A stretch of 64,000 nt of DNA from Coenobita brevimanus (Eukaryota; Arthropoda; Malacostraca; Decapoda; Coenobitidae): assembly GCA_032717465.1 (NCBI GenBank), contig CM064690.1:6293917-6357916 (forward strand), in the 5' to 3' direction. Position numbers and translations under genes: made by a program. The notes beneath the pieces are model-generated. The model was given only the letters and a program-made list of their open reading frames with translations. It was not told the origin of the DNA and ran no database searches. Positions within the stretch are counted from its first letter, which is position 1. Every line of letters starts with the position of its first letter. Below, one piece after another: positions 55,054 through 64,000 of this stretch.

Positions 55054-55827
55054 CTACTGCTCTAACAAATCTTCTTTGATTTTTGCATACTCAACATGGG
55101 ATTGCTTATCTTGCTTATAAGTTGTCCTAAATTTTACTCTATAGGCTTCAGGAACAAGCTCATAGGCCTTAAGAATCAAGCTCTTAACTACATCATAATT
55201 ATCAGACTGATCCTGAGGCAAAGATGCATAAGTTACTTGAGCTTTACCGGTGAGAACAGTTTGAAGGAGTACTGGCCAATACTCCTTAGGCCAATTAAAA
55301 CCTGTAGCTACCCTCTCAAACAACTGAAAATACTTTGTTAAATCAGATTCATTAAAAGGAGGGACAAGTTTAACATTTTTAGCCACATCAAAATCATCAG
55401 AGCAAGATGATCCAGTTCCACCTTGTTTCATGCGATACTCATGGTCTGCCTGAATCCTAGCAAGTTCAACTTGTGCGTGAAACTCAGCCTCCTTAGCCTA
55501 TGCTTGAAATTCAGCTTCCTTCACACGAGACTCCGCCTCCTTAGCCTTAGCCTCCTGCAGGGCTAGCTGTAACTTAGCTAATTCAATCTGCGTTTGCTCA
55601 TTTGGAGGAGTTACATTAAACAAGCTTTTATTAATCATGCCAACAATTTGATCTTTAGAATGATGAGAGTGAACTGCAATTCCCAATTGTTGAGCAACAA
55701 GCTTAAGTTCATTCTTTGTTCTGTTTTCTATATCACACACTGTTTGCACATTTGACAAAAAATCTTTGGCTTCATCAAGTGTAGAAATAGTAGCCATCAT
55801 GAATATATCACAGTCACAAAATATCAA
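55054..55827 (-). pseudogene. gag of element B with one internal TAG
   Basis: A start at an ATG near 55795-55827 is plausible. The N-terminal part (LVAQQLGI, then a charged helix with repeated AKEAE units) reads to a TAG at 55495-55497, continues in the same frame through LVPPFNESDLTKYFQLFERV and ends at a second TAG (55051-55053, context CAG TAG TTA). The FxxFERVA...WPKEYWPVLL block is a typical gag core of this element class. Both stops fit single C-to-T changes of CAG. Whether they are decay or read-through cannot be told from one copy. Confidence 0.85.
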
Positions 55828-55881
55828 ACAATATCCTTATGATAATATCCTGAATATCCTGATATGAGGTCGCCAAATTTA
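55828..55881 (-). promoter_or_regulatory. Primer-binding site of element B
   Basis: Six bases inside the 5' LTR the minus strand reads TGGCGACCTCATATCAGGAT. TGG starting a tRNA 3'-end complement is standard; TGGCGACC resembles the tRNA-Arg-primed sites of mdg1/412-type elements, but only eight bases agree. Confidence 0.7.
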
Positions 55882-56665
55882 TGTTACGAAACAGAGAAAG
55901 ATAATGTACACTTTAAGTGAGAATACGAAGAGTCACCACTGTCCCGTAAAGTTCCAGGTTCAAAACAAAAGAGTTAGGTAAAATTACAAGTTAAAGTTTA
56001 ATGCTTAAATTAACAACAAAACATTCAGGACTCATAAGGATAATGTAATGGCAAAAACAGGTTAAATATATGGTTAACTGCAATAGCCTCTATTAACACG
56101 AAATTAGCAAGAGTAAATTTATCTAAGTCAGCCCTGATAAAATGAGATACCAGATAATACTCAGTGAATGCCAGATAAATAATTACAGATACAAACTATT
56201 ATAAAAAATGACTGACATAAAGAACCCCACACGAATTACAAAAACTTCACTAGGCCTACAAATTAAACTTATGCTATACAGTACAAGAAAAAATGCAACA
56301 ACAGTTATACTCAAATTACACACAGCTGCTAGATGGTTGGAGATTTCTTGAGCACTCACAATAATAATATCTGTACAGGGGAGGACAGAGATGTGAACAA
56401 AATGAGGAGCAGATCTAAGTGGCAATGATGCAGAGACTGAGCTCATTATATAGGGGCTGGCAGAGCTTGATACAACTTGTAAGAGGGACGCGCAAATGAA
56501 GCCATGGGGACAGAGAGCTGAAAATCCCGCAAAGTATAACAGAGAGAACGACTTACTCTACTATAACGGTAGAAGGGGGGGACTGAGGCAGAACACGCTC
56601 GTGATCAAACATGCAGCAACTGTGCGTTAAAATTACACAAAGGATGATGAAATCATAGGCTATGT

Positions 56666-56669
<4 letters not shown>
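55882..56669 (-). repeat. 5' LTR of element B
   Basis: 788 bases, nearly identical to 50373-51159. Visible differences: C to A near 56038, C to T near 56306 and one extra G near 56576. Confidence 0.96.
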
Positions 56670-56712
<43 letters not shown>

Positions 56713-57064
56713 CATCAGCCTTTTGAGTATCCAGTGCAGGACCGGCCTATCCCGACCGAAGTCGGGACGATATGGCCAATGCATCTCTACCAAGTGGCTT
56801 AGGCTGTCTAGTAAATTTTACAGTATGTAGGGTGAAAAGTGCTTCTAAGTGTAATTGTAGTGTTGGAGTGGCTTTGGATGTGTGATTAGTCTTTAAACCA
56901 AGTGTAATCGGCCCGCGCAAGCCGACTGGGTGCAAGCGTACTTTATAGTAAGCGACACTGGTTCAACCACAGCACCCCTTTTGTTCTTCAATGCAGTACG
57001 TGGCCGGGTGAACTCTCGCAAAGTTTATTACCCTAGCGGGGGCTCACCCTGGCTCACCCGTGTA

Positions 57065-57121
<57 letters not shown>
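56670..57121. repeat. (AT)n, unclassified insert, (AT)n
   Basis: (AT)n at 56670-56709 completes the interrupted target. The 350-base segment 56710-57066 has no counterpart in unit 1 and holds a TCCCGACCGAAGTCGGGA hairpin (about 56751-56768) and GC-rich ends; class unknown. A second (AT)n lies at about 57067-57121. Confidence 0.7.
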
Positions 57122-57122
<1 letters not shown>

Positions 57123-57381
57123 CGGCTAATGTAACTAGTTTACCTTGATCATGAGACCATTAATGCAGAAAGAATCTAATAAAATCAACAATTACTAATC
57201 GTTTTGGCTGCGACTAACGAACTTTATATTTTACCGTAATTTACGGGACATACTTCATCAAATCTTCCGCAAAATATTAAGGAGGGGAGTTGGCAGTGGG
57301 AAATGGTTGCCTGATGTGATGTTGGTAGCGTGTTGGCATGTTTTCATCGTTAATGTCAAGATATCGACATATACTGTAAGT

Positions 57382-59492
57382 TATTCTCTCGGGCATGGAA
57401 GCATACATTCCTTTCTCATATCGTTTGACTAATGTACGAAAGCCTTGGTTTAATCACGCTTGTTCTAATGCTGTCCACAACAAGGAGAGGGCCTATAAAA
57501 GGTACCGGAGCCAATCCACCCCTGAATCACATCTTTTATACGTTTCTGCCCGGAATCGTGCTAAGTCTGTTCTTCGCTCTACTAAAAATAATTTCACCCG
57601 TACAAAATGCTCTCAACTCTCTAACTCGAATACTGCCCACTCCTTCTGGCACCTTGCCAAAAACCTTTCTAACAACTTTACATCATCATCCTTCCCTCCT
57701 CTTTTCTACTCTGATGGCTTTGTAACTATTTCTTCTACTGATAAAGCAGATCTCTTCGCTCAGACTTTCTCCTCCAGTTCCACCTTAGACGATTCCGGTG
57801 CTGTTTCTCCATCACTTCCCCCCTCTGACTTCCGCATGGCTAACATTAAAATTTCTTCAACTGATGTATTTTCTGCCATCACAGGCCTCAATACTAATAA
57901 GGCATATGGGCCTGATGGAGTCCCTCCTGTTGTTCTCAAGAACTGTGCTTCTATGCCTACACCCTGCCTAGGCAAACTCTTTCGCCTTTGTCTGTCAACT
58001 TGCATCTTCCCTTCTTGCTGGAAGGTTGCTCTCATTCAGCCAGTCCCAAAGAAGGGTGACCATTCCCAACCCTCTAACTATCGTCCAATTGCTTTAACAT
58101 CCTGTATCTCAAAAGTTTTCGAGTCTATTCTTAATAGAAAATTTTTAAAGCATCTTTCTTATCACAACCTTCTTTCTGATCGTCAGTATGGATTCCGTCA
58201 GGGACGCTCCACAGGCGATCTTTTCACCTACATTTCAGACTCCTGGTCATCCTCCATTCGGGACTTTGGCGAAAGCTTTGCCATTGCACTTGCCACCTCA
58301 AAGGCTTTCGATCTAGTCTGGCATAAATCTTTAATTTCCAAACTGCCCTCTTACGGTTTCTATCCTTCTATATGTGCCTTCATCTCTAGCTTCCTTTCTG
58401 GTCGTTCTATAGCCGGTGTTGTAGACGGCCATTTTCTTCTCATAGATCTATTAACAGTGGTGTTCCTCAGTGCTTTGTCCTATCAACAATTCTCTTCCTT
58501 TTATTCATCAATGACCTTCTAAGCTGTACATCTAACCCTATCCACTCATACGCTGATGACTCCATCCTTCACCTTTCCATTCGATTCCCATAACGTTCAT
58601 CTCAACAGTTACTTCAACAAACAAGGGATGAGGTTATGGCACACCTAATGTCTGACTTGGCTCGTATCTCTGACTGGGGTAAAAATAATCTGGTTGTTTT
58701 TAATGCATCAAAGAGTCAGTTTTTGCACCTATCAACCCGACAAAATCTTCAACAGGTATACCCACTAATGTTTAATAATATTCAGCTTAATCCTGCATCA
58801 TCCTTGAACATGCTTGGGGTTTCATTTACTCGGGACTTATCTTGGAAAGATTATATTATATCGCTTGTAAAATCTGCTTCCAAAAGATTGGTTGTGCTAA
58901 GCCGACTCCGATCCTTCTTTACCCCTGCACAATTGTTGACTCTATACAGGGGTTTTATCCGCCCCTGTGTGGAGTACAACTCTCATGTGTGGGGAGGCTC
59001 CCCACATACAGCTCTTCTCAGTAGGGTGGAGTCAAAGGCGTTTCGTCTCATTAACTCTCTCCCTCTTACTGACTCCCTTCAACCTCTGTCTCTTCGCCGC
59101 ACTGTTGCATCTTTATCTCTTTTCTCTCGCTGCTCCAATGGTCACTGCTCCCCTGAACTGTCTGCATGTACTCCTCCACCTCTACGACGGACGCGTAGCA
59201 CCCGTCTAGCGGCTAACTCTCACCCTTTTTCTGTCCAACTCTATAATGCAAGAGTTAACCGTTACTCCCAGTCCTTCATTTATGCAACAGGTCAACTCTG
59301 GAACTGTCTCCCTCTGTCTATATTTCCTGCTTCCTGTGATCTCCAGTCTTTCAAATTCAGTGAGTCCAGGTATCTCGAAATGATCGGATCTTGAATTTGG
59401 CTCTCTCTTGTATTTTATTTTTCTCTTGGAAGGAACAGTTTTGCGGGCTCATTGCCTTTGGTTCCTTCTTCCTCACATTAAAAAAAAAAAAA
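57382..59492 (+). mobile_element. Jockey/CR1-like LINE copy 3, 5'-truncated
   Basis: Matches copy 1 from about position 1628 (GTTATTCTCTCGGGCATGG) to the poly(A) at about 59480-59492. It is inserted in segmental-duplication unit 2 at the point homologous to about 19933 of unit 1, and the unit continues after the tail. Confidence 0.93.
57395..59394 (+). pseudogene. Reverse transcriptase of LINE copy 3, broken
   Basis: One frame runs from 57395 to about 58425 through GPDG and the RT fingers. Motif A reads LATSKAFD, so the first catalytic Asp is replaced by Ala. A frameshift near 58430, a mutated motif B (CAGTGCTTTG where others encode QGS) and a TAA near 58591 follow. YADDS is still readable near 58550, and the C-terminal tail is open from about 58636 to 59394. 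It could not give an active enzyme as read. Confidence 0.9.
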
Positions 59493-59550
59493 ACTCACTG
59501 CTACAAAAGAACGCTGTATGATGGGTGTGGTAACTATGACAATGATCATT

Positions 59551-62350
59551 TTTTTTTTTTATGCGAGGAAGAAGGAACCAAAGGCCAAGAGCCCGCAGTA
59601 ACAGTTCCCTCCAAGAGAAAAACAAAATACAATAGAGAGCCAAATTCAAGATCCGATCATTTTGAGATGCCTGGACACACTGCGTTTGAAAGACTGGAGA
59701 TCATAGGCAGCAGGAAATACAGACAGAGGGAGACAGTTCCAGAGCTGACCTGTTGCATAAATGAAAGACTGGGAGTAACGGTGAACTCTTGCATTAGAGA
59801 GTTGGACAGAAAAGGGATGAGAGTTTGCTGCCAGACGGGTGCTACGCGCCCGTCGTAGAGGTGGAGGAATGCAAGCAGACAGTTCAGAGGAGCAGTGACC
59901 ATTAAAGTAGCGATAGAAAAGAGATAAAGATGCAACAGTGCGGCGAAGAGACAGAGGTTGAAGAGAGTCAGTAAGAGGAGGAGAGGTAATGAGACGAAAA
60001 GCCTTTGACTCCACCCTATTGAGAAGAGCTGTATGTGGGGAGCCTCCCCACACATGAGAGTTGTACTCCACGCAGGGGCAGATAAAACCTCTGTATAGAG
60101 TCAACAATTGAGCAGGGGTAAAGAAAGAGCGGAGTCGGCTTAGCACACCCAATCTCTTGGAAGCAGATTTTACAAGAGATGTAATATGATCTTTCCAAGA
60201 TAAGTCCCGAGTAAATGAAACCCCAAGCATGTTCAAGGACGATGCAGGACTAAGCTGAATATTATTAAACATTAGTGGATATATCTGTGGAAGATTTTGT
60301 CGGGTTGATAGGTGTAAGAACTGAGTCTTAGATGCATTAAAGACAACCATATTATTTTTACCCCAGTCAGAAATACGAGCCAAGTCAGACATTAGGTGTG
60401 TCACAGCCTCATCCCTCGCTTGCTGAAGCAACTGCTGAGATGGGCGTTGCGGGAACCGAATGGAAAGGTGAAGGGTGGAGTCATCAGCGTATGAGTGGAT
60501 AGGGTTAGATGTACAGCTTAGAAGATCATTGATGAATAAAAGGAAGAGAGTTGGTGATAGGACAGAGCCCTGAGGAACACCACTGTTGATAGATCTAGGA
60601 GAAGAACGATGGCCGTCTACAACAGCGGCTATAGAACGACCAGAAAGGAAGTTAGCTATGAAGGCACAGATAGAAGGATAGAAACCGTAGGAGGGCAGTT
60701 TGGAAATTAAAGATTTATGCCAGACTTGATCGAAAGCCTTTGAGATGTCAAGTGCAATGGCAAAGCTTTCGCCAAAGTCCCGAAAGGAGGATGACCAGGA
60801 GTCTGAAAGGTAGGTGAGAAGATCGCCAGTGGAGCGTCCCTGACGGAACCCATACTGACGATCGGAAAGAAGGTTGTGATAGGAAAGATGCCTTAAAATT
60901 TTTCTATTAAGAATTGACTCGAAAACTTTTGAAATACAGGCCGTTAAAGCAATTGGACGATAGTTGGAGGGTTGGGAGTGGTCACCCTTCTTTGGGACTG
61001 GCTGAATGAGAGCAAACTTCCAGCAAGAAGGAAAGGTACAAGTTGACAGACAAAGGCGAAAGAGTTTGCCTAGGCAGGGTGTAAGCACAGTAGCACAGTT
61101 CTTGAGAACAACAGGAGGGACCCCATCAGGCCCATATGCCTTGTTAGTACTGAGGCCAGTGATGGCAGAAAATACATCAACTGAAGAAATTTTAATGTCA
61201 GCCATGAGGAAGTCAGAGGGGGGAAGTGATGGAGGAACAGCACCGGAATCGTCTAAGGTGGAATTGGAGGAGAAAGTCTGTGCTTCAGGGGTGGGTTGGC
61301 TCCGGTACCTTTTGTAGGCCTTTTCCTTGTTGCGGACAGCATTAGAACAAGCGTGATTAAACCAAGGCTTTCTTGCGTTAGTCAAAGGATATGAGAAAGG
61401 AATGTATGCTTCCATGCCCGAGAGAATAACCTCCGTAATGCGCAAGGCACACTCAGATGGCTCACGGCCATGGAAGCAATAATCATTCCAGGGAAAATCA
61501 AAGAAGTACTGCCTGAGGGCCTCCCAGTCCACGGCTCCAAAATGCCACAGACGACGTTTCCCTGGAGGGTCCACAGGACGTACAGGAGTGATAGGACAGG
61601 TTAAGGTAATAAGGTTGTGATCGGAGGAGCCCAACGGAGAGAAAAGATTAACAGAGTAAGCAGAAGGATTAGTTGTGAGGAAGAGGTCAAGTATGTTGGA
61701 GCTCTCTCCAAGGCGGTCAGGGATACGGGTAGGGTGCTGTAGAAGCTGCTCTAGGTCATTAAGGGTAGAAAAGATGTAGGCTTGTTCACCAGGTGGATTC
61801 GTGAATGGAGAGGAGAGCCAAAGGTGGTGGTGAACATTGAAATCTCCAATAAATGGAGATTTCAGAGAAAGGAGAAATGGACAGAATGTGTTTCATCGTA
61901 GAAGTAAGATAGTCGAAGAATTTTTGATAGTCAGTAGAATTAGGGGATAAGTAAACTGCACAGATATATTTAGTCAGAGAATGACAGGGAAGTCGAAGCC
62001 AGAGTGTGGAGAATTCAGAAGAATCAAGTTCAGGAACACGAGAGCAAGATAAGTCGTTGCGTATGTATACACAACAGCCATCTTTGGCTTTGAAATGAGT
62101 ATAGAGAAAGTAGGAGGATACCGAAAAGGGTTTGCTGTCAGTTGCCTCAGACAGCTGAGTCTCCGTTAGAAAAAGAAGGTGAGGTTTAGAGGAGGAGAGG
62201 TGGTGTTCAACAGAGCGAAAGTTAGATGAAAGGCCGCGAATGTTGCAGAAATGAAGAAGAGAGTTAGACAGTGGTTCCAGGCACCTCGAGTCGTCACCGG
62301 GAGAGGGGCAGATGGCGGGGGCATTTATGTTCCCCCCCCTGGGGGGGGAC
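59551..62350 (-). mobile_element. Jockey/CR1-like LINE copy 4, minus strand
   Basis: Starts on the minus strand near 62350 in a C-run/G-run sequence and ends at a poly(T) (poly(A) on its own strand) at 59551-59560. It faces copy 3 tail-to-tail with a 58-base spacer. Relative to copy 1 it retains the full endonuclease region but has an internal in-frame deletion of about 231 bases near 61288. Confidence 0.93.
59646..62330 (-). pseudogene. Endonuclease-reverse transcriptase of LINE copy 4, broken
   Basis: Two frame-breaking differences seen in copy 1's endonuclease are absent here, so the N-terminal endonuclease is readable from about 62300 to 61865. A one-base insertion near 61855 (ATTTATTGG for ATTCTTGG) breaks the GDFN motif. 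From there an open frame runs to the stop at 59646, with [23 protein letters not shown] and YADD intact and Gln retained where copy 1 has TAG. The deletion removes about 77 residues between the endonuclease and RT domains (PTPE joined to QTFSS). Apart from that deletion and the single insertion this is the most complete coding copy. Confidence 0.9.
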
Positions 62351-63187
62351 CATTATATCCTCAAAACCATTATATCCTCAAAACCTAAGCCCTCTCATTA
62401 CCTAGCAAGATTACGTCCCATTTCAGTTACAGAATAAACTGATGTGGCTTCTTCCTCCAGCGGTGAAATAGGTTGAGGGTGAAGGGGAGGGGCAAGGACT
62501 GTCTTACCTTTTTTTTTTTTTTTTTTTTTTCATTCCCTGCTCTTCCTTTTTAGTCTTTCCTTCTTCCTCTCATCATCATCATCATCATTATCATCATCAC
62601 TCTTGACATCATCTTTCCCCCATTTCTTCTCCTTCTCCTCCTCATCATACCCCTCCTCCTCCTCCTTTTCTTCATCAGCATCATCAGCTTTATCGTCTTT
62701 ACGCATAAATTACTTTTACTGGCAGGAAAGTAATGCTCGCACAAAATATGTGGAATGATAGGTAGGTAGACAGGTAGACAGATAGACAGAGATAGATTTA
62801 TAAAGAGATACGTAGAAATATTAAATCTTTTCTTGTGTCTTCTGTTATATAACATAACATATACAAAAAACATGAACAGAAAAAAAAATCCAATAAGGCA
62901 TTACATTTCCAGTCGTCAATATATCCCAGGATGACCAAGGAAATGCGATCCGGATGAAGCGAAATGCTTCAACGTGGCGCGGTAATGAGAGTCTGAGGGG
63001 CCTTGACGGCAGACCGGATTAACGAATGAAGGTTTTTACTGCAGGGTGGACGAGTCAGCTTTTAAAATTATTTTTAGCCATTGTTCTTTTATTCGTTTTC
63101 ACATCAAATGTGTAAAGGTTTATAAATTGCTAGGTATGCTTTGTTCCAGGATTATAACACCTTAAATTCTATTTTCTCAGTTATGTT

Positions 63188-63188
<1 letters not shown>
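62351..63188. other. No gene seen; poly(T) and CAT/CTC-rich patches
   Basis: A duplicated ATTATATCCTCAAAACC at 62352-62385, poly(T) at about 62511-62530, (ATC)n near 62570-62600 and TCC-rich sequence to 62670. A minus-strand Met/Arg-rich frame here is a translated trinucleotide. 62700-63188 is unique. Confidence 0.75.
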
Positions 63189-63226
<38 letters not shown>

Positions 63227-64000
63227 TCCTCCTCCCCTCCGCTCCTCTTCCTCTGTTCATCTCCTTTCATTCATTCCTCTCTCCTCCCTCCCTCCCTCCC
63301 GCCCTTCTCCATTCCTCGCCCCTCCCTCTCCTCGTCCTGATTTATTTTTATTCTTTAATCCTCCCTCTTCTTTCCCTTCCTCTCCCTTAACCCTCCTTTT
63401 CTGTCTTTCCTTCACCCTTTTTATTCCCTTTTTTCTTTCGGTACATTCTTCATATTTCTTCTTTCTTCCTTCCTCTCGTAATCTTTCTCATCATGTTACT
63501 TTCTTCCATCGGTCCATTAGCCTTCATTCCCTTTTTCCCTTCTATTCTCTCCTTTTCATTCTATCCTCCTTTTTTTGCCCCTTCTCTCCCCTTCCCTTCT
63601 CTTCCTTCCCCCCTCTCTCCTCTTCCTTCCACTGCCCTCTTTCTTCCTTCCCTCCTCTTCCTTCCCCCTCCCTTTTTCTTCCCTCCCTTCACCTGTATTT
63701 CGATGACTGCATCCCTCCCTCACCCTCCTTTCCTCCCTCACCCTCCTTCTATCCTCCTCTCCTTTCGTACCTTCCTCTGACCCTCATTTTCATTGATTTT
63801 CTCCTTTCTTCCTCTCCCTTCTCCTTCCCTTTCTTCCTCCCTCCATTCCACCCGATCCTTACCTCCCTCCCTTCATTTCTTCCTCCATTCTTTTCCATCC
63901 TTCACACTTTCCATCCCTCCTTCCATTCTTCCTCATCCTTACCTTCCTCCTTCCATTCATCACTCATTTCCTCCTACTCTTTCTCCCTCCTCCTTCCCCC
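63189..64000. repeat. (TC)n and long polypyrimidine tract
   Basis: (TC)n at about 63189-63222, then about 780 bases of CCTCCCTT/TTCCTTCC-rich plus strand up to the window edge. Pro/Ser/Phe frames are artefacts. Confidence 0.93.

Larger units (their letters stand above)
50373..56669 (-). mobile_element. LTR element B: Ty3/gypsy-type retrotransposon with integrase before reverse transcriptase (Gmr1-like order)
   Basis: 6.3-kb element on the minus strand with LTRs at 50373-51159 and 55882-56669, both TGTTACG...TGTAACA. The order from the 5' LTR is primer-binding site, gag, protease, integrase, reverse transcriptase, RNase H, polypurine tract. RT and RNase H sequence motifs are of the gypsy type, but the integrase lies upstream of RT. 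This order is known for Gmr1-type elements described first from deuterostomes. By eye the LTRs differ at two substitutions and one G-run length, so the insertion is recent. It lies in (AT)n; ATAT on both sides fits a 4-bp duplication, but the repeat hides the exact length. Three coding lesions are present. Confidence 0.95.
46660..59550 (+). repeat. Segmental duplication, unit 2, with nested insertions
   Basis: Homologous to 15560-19950 in the same order and orientation. Insertions not seen in unit 1: a LINE L-B/L-C-type fragment (48483-49633), LTR element B within (AT)n (50373-56669), an unclassified segment (56710-57066) and LINE copy 3 (57382-59492). After copy 3 the unit resumes for about 55 bases: CTCACTGCTACAAAAGAACG at 59493 matches CTCAGTACTACAATGAACG near 19934. 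It has one GGT-rich subunit where unit 1 has two. Confidence 0.85.

Overview
This window is eukaryotic and almost wholly repetitive. Simple-sequence runs of (AG)n, (AC)n, (AT)n and (TTA)n occur every few hundred bases, with long polypyrimidine tracts, tRNA-derived SINEs, non-LTR and LTR retrotransposons and piggyBac-type DNA transposons. That mixture, and the style of the LINE reverse transcriptases, suggests a decapod crustacean, probably a crab; this is inference from repeat content only. I see no convincing host gene, no rRNA and no free-standing tRNA gene. Nearly all long open frames belong to mobile elements or are translated microsatellites.

Layout. 0.7-3.7 kb: a poly(A)-tailed Jockey/CR1-like LINE (copy 1 of 4). 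3.9-4.4 kb: a (CGTT)-headed repeat in direct and inverted orientation. 4.57-5.33 kb: a TTAA-flanked piggyBac-type MITE. 6.23-10.04 kb: a nearly complete piggyBac transposon with TTAA duplications and a decayed transposase. 11.8-15.3 kb: a second LINE type on the minus strand with a SINE inside it. 15.56-19.95 kb: unit 1 of a segmental duplication. 20.07-20.31 kb: a small TIR element. 21.2-23.76 kb: LINE copy 2, placed in a ~90-bp satellite. 25-28 kb: SINE, hairpin element and degenerate tandem repeats. 28.0-30.7 kb: further LINE pieces. 31.2-33.0 kb: a tandem duplication of about 0.85 kb. 35.88-41.71 kb: LTR element A, inserted in a SINE. 46.66-59.55 kb: unit 2 of the segmental duplication, enlarged by a LINE fragment, LTR element B (50.37-56.67 kb) and LINE copy 3. 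59.55-62.35 kb: LINE copy 4, tail-to-tail with copy 3. 63.2-64.0 kb: polypyrimidine DNA.

The most interesting object is LTR element B. Its reverse transcriptase and RNase H are of the Ty3/gypsy type, but its pol order is protease, integrase, reverse transcriptase, RNase H. That is the Ty1/copia-like order known from Gmr1-type elements. Its two LTRs differ at only about three positions by eye, so it is young, yet it carries two in-frame TAG codons in gag and a frameshift in integrase. Element A is a deletion derivative of the same layout and supports the order independently. The two segmental-duplication units give a relative clock, because every insertion present in only one unit post-dates the duplication or was lost from the other.
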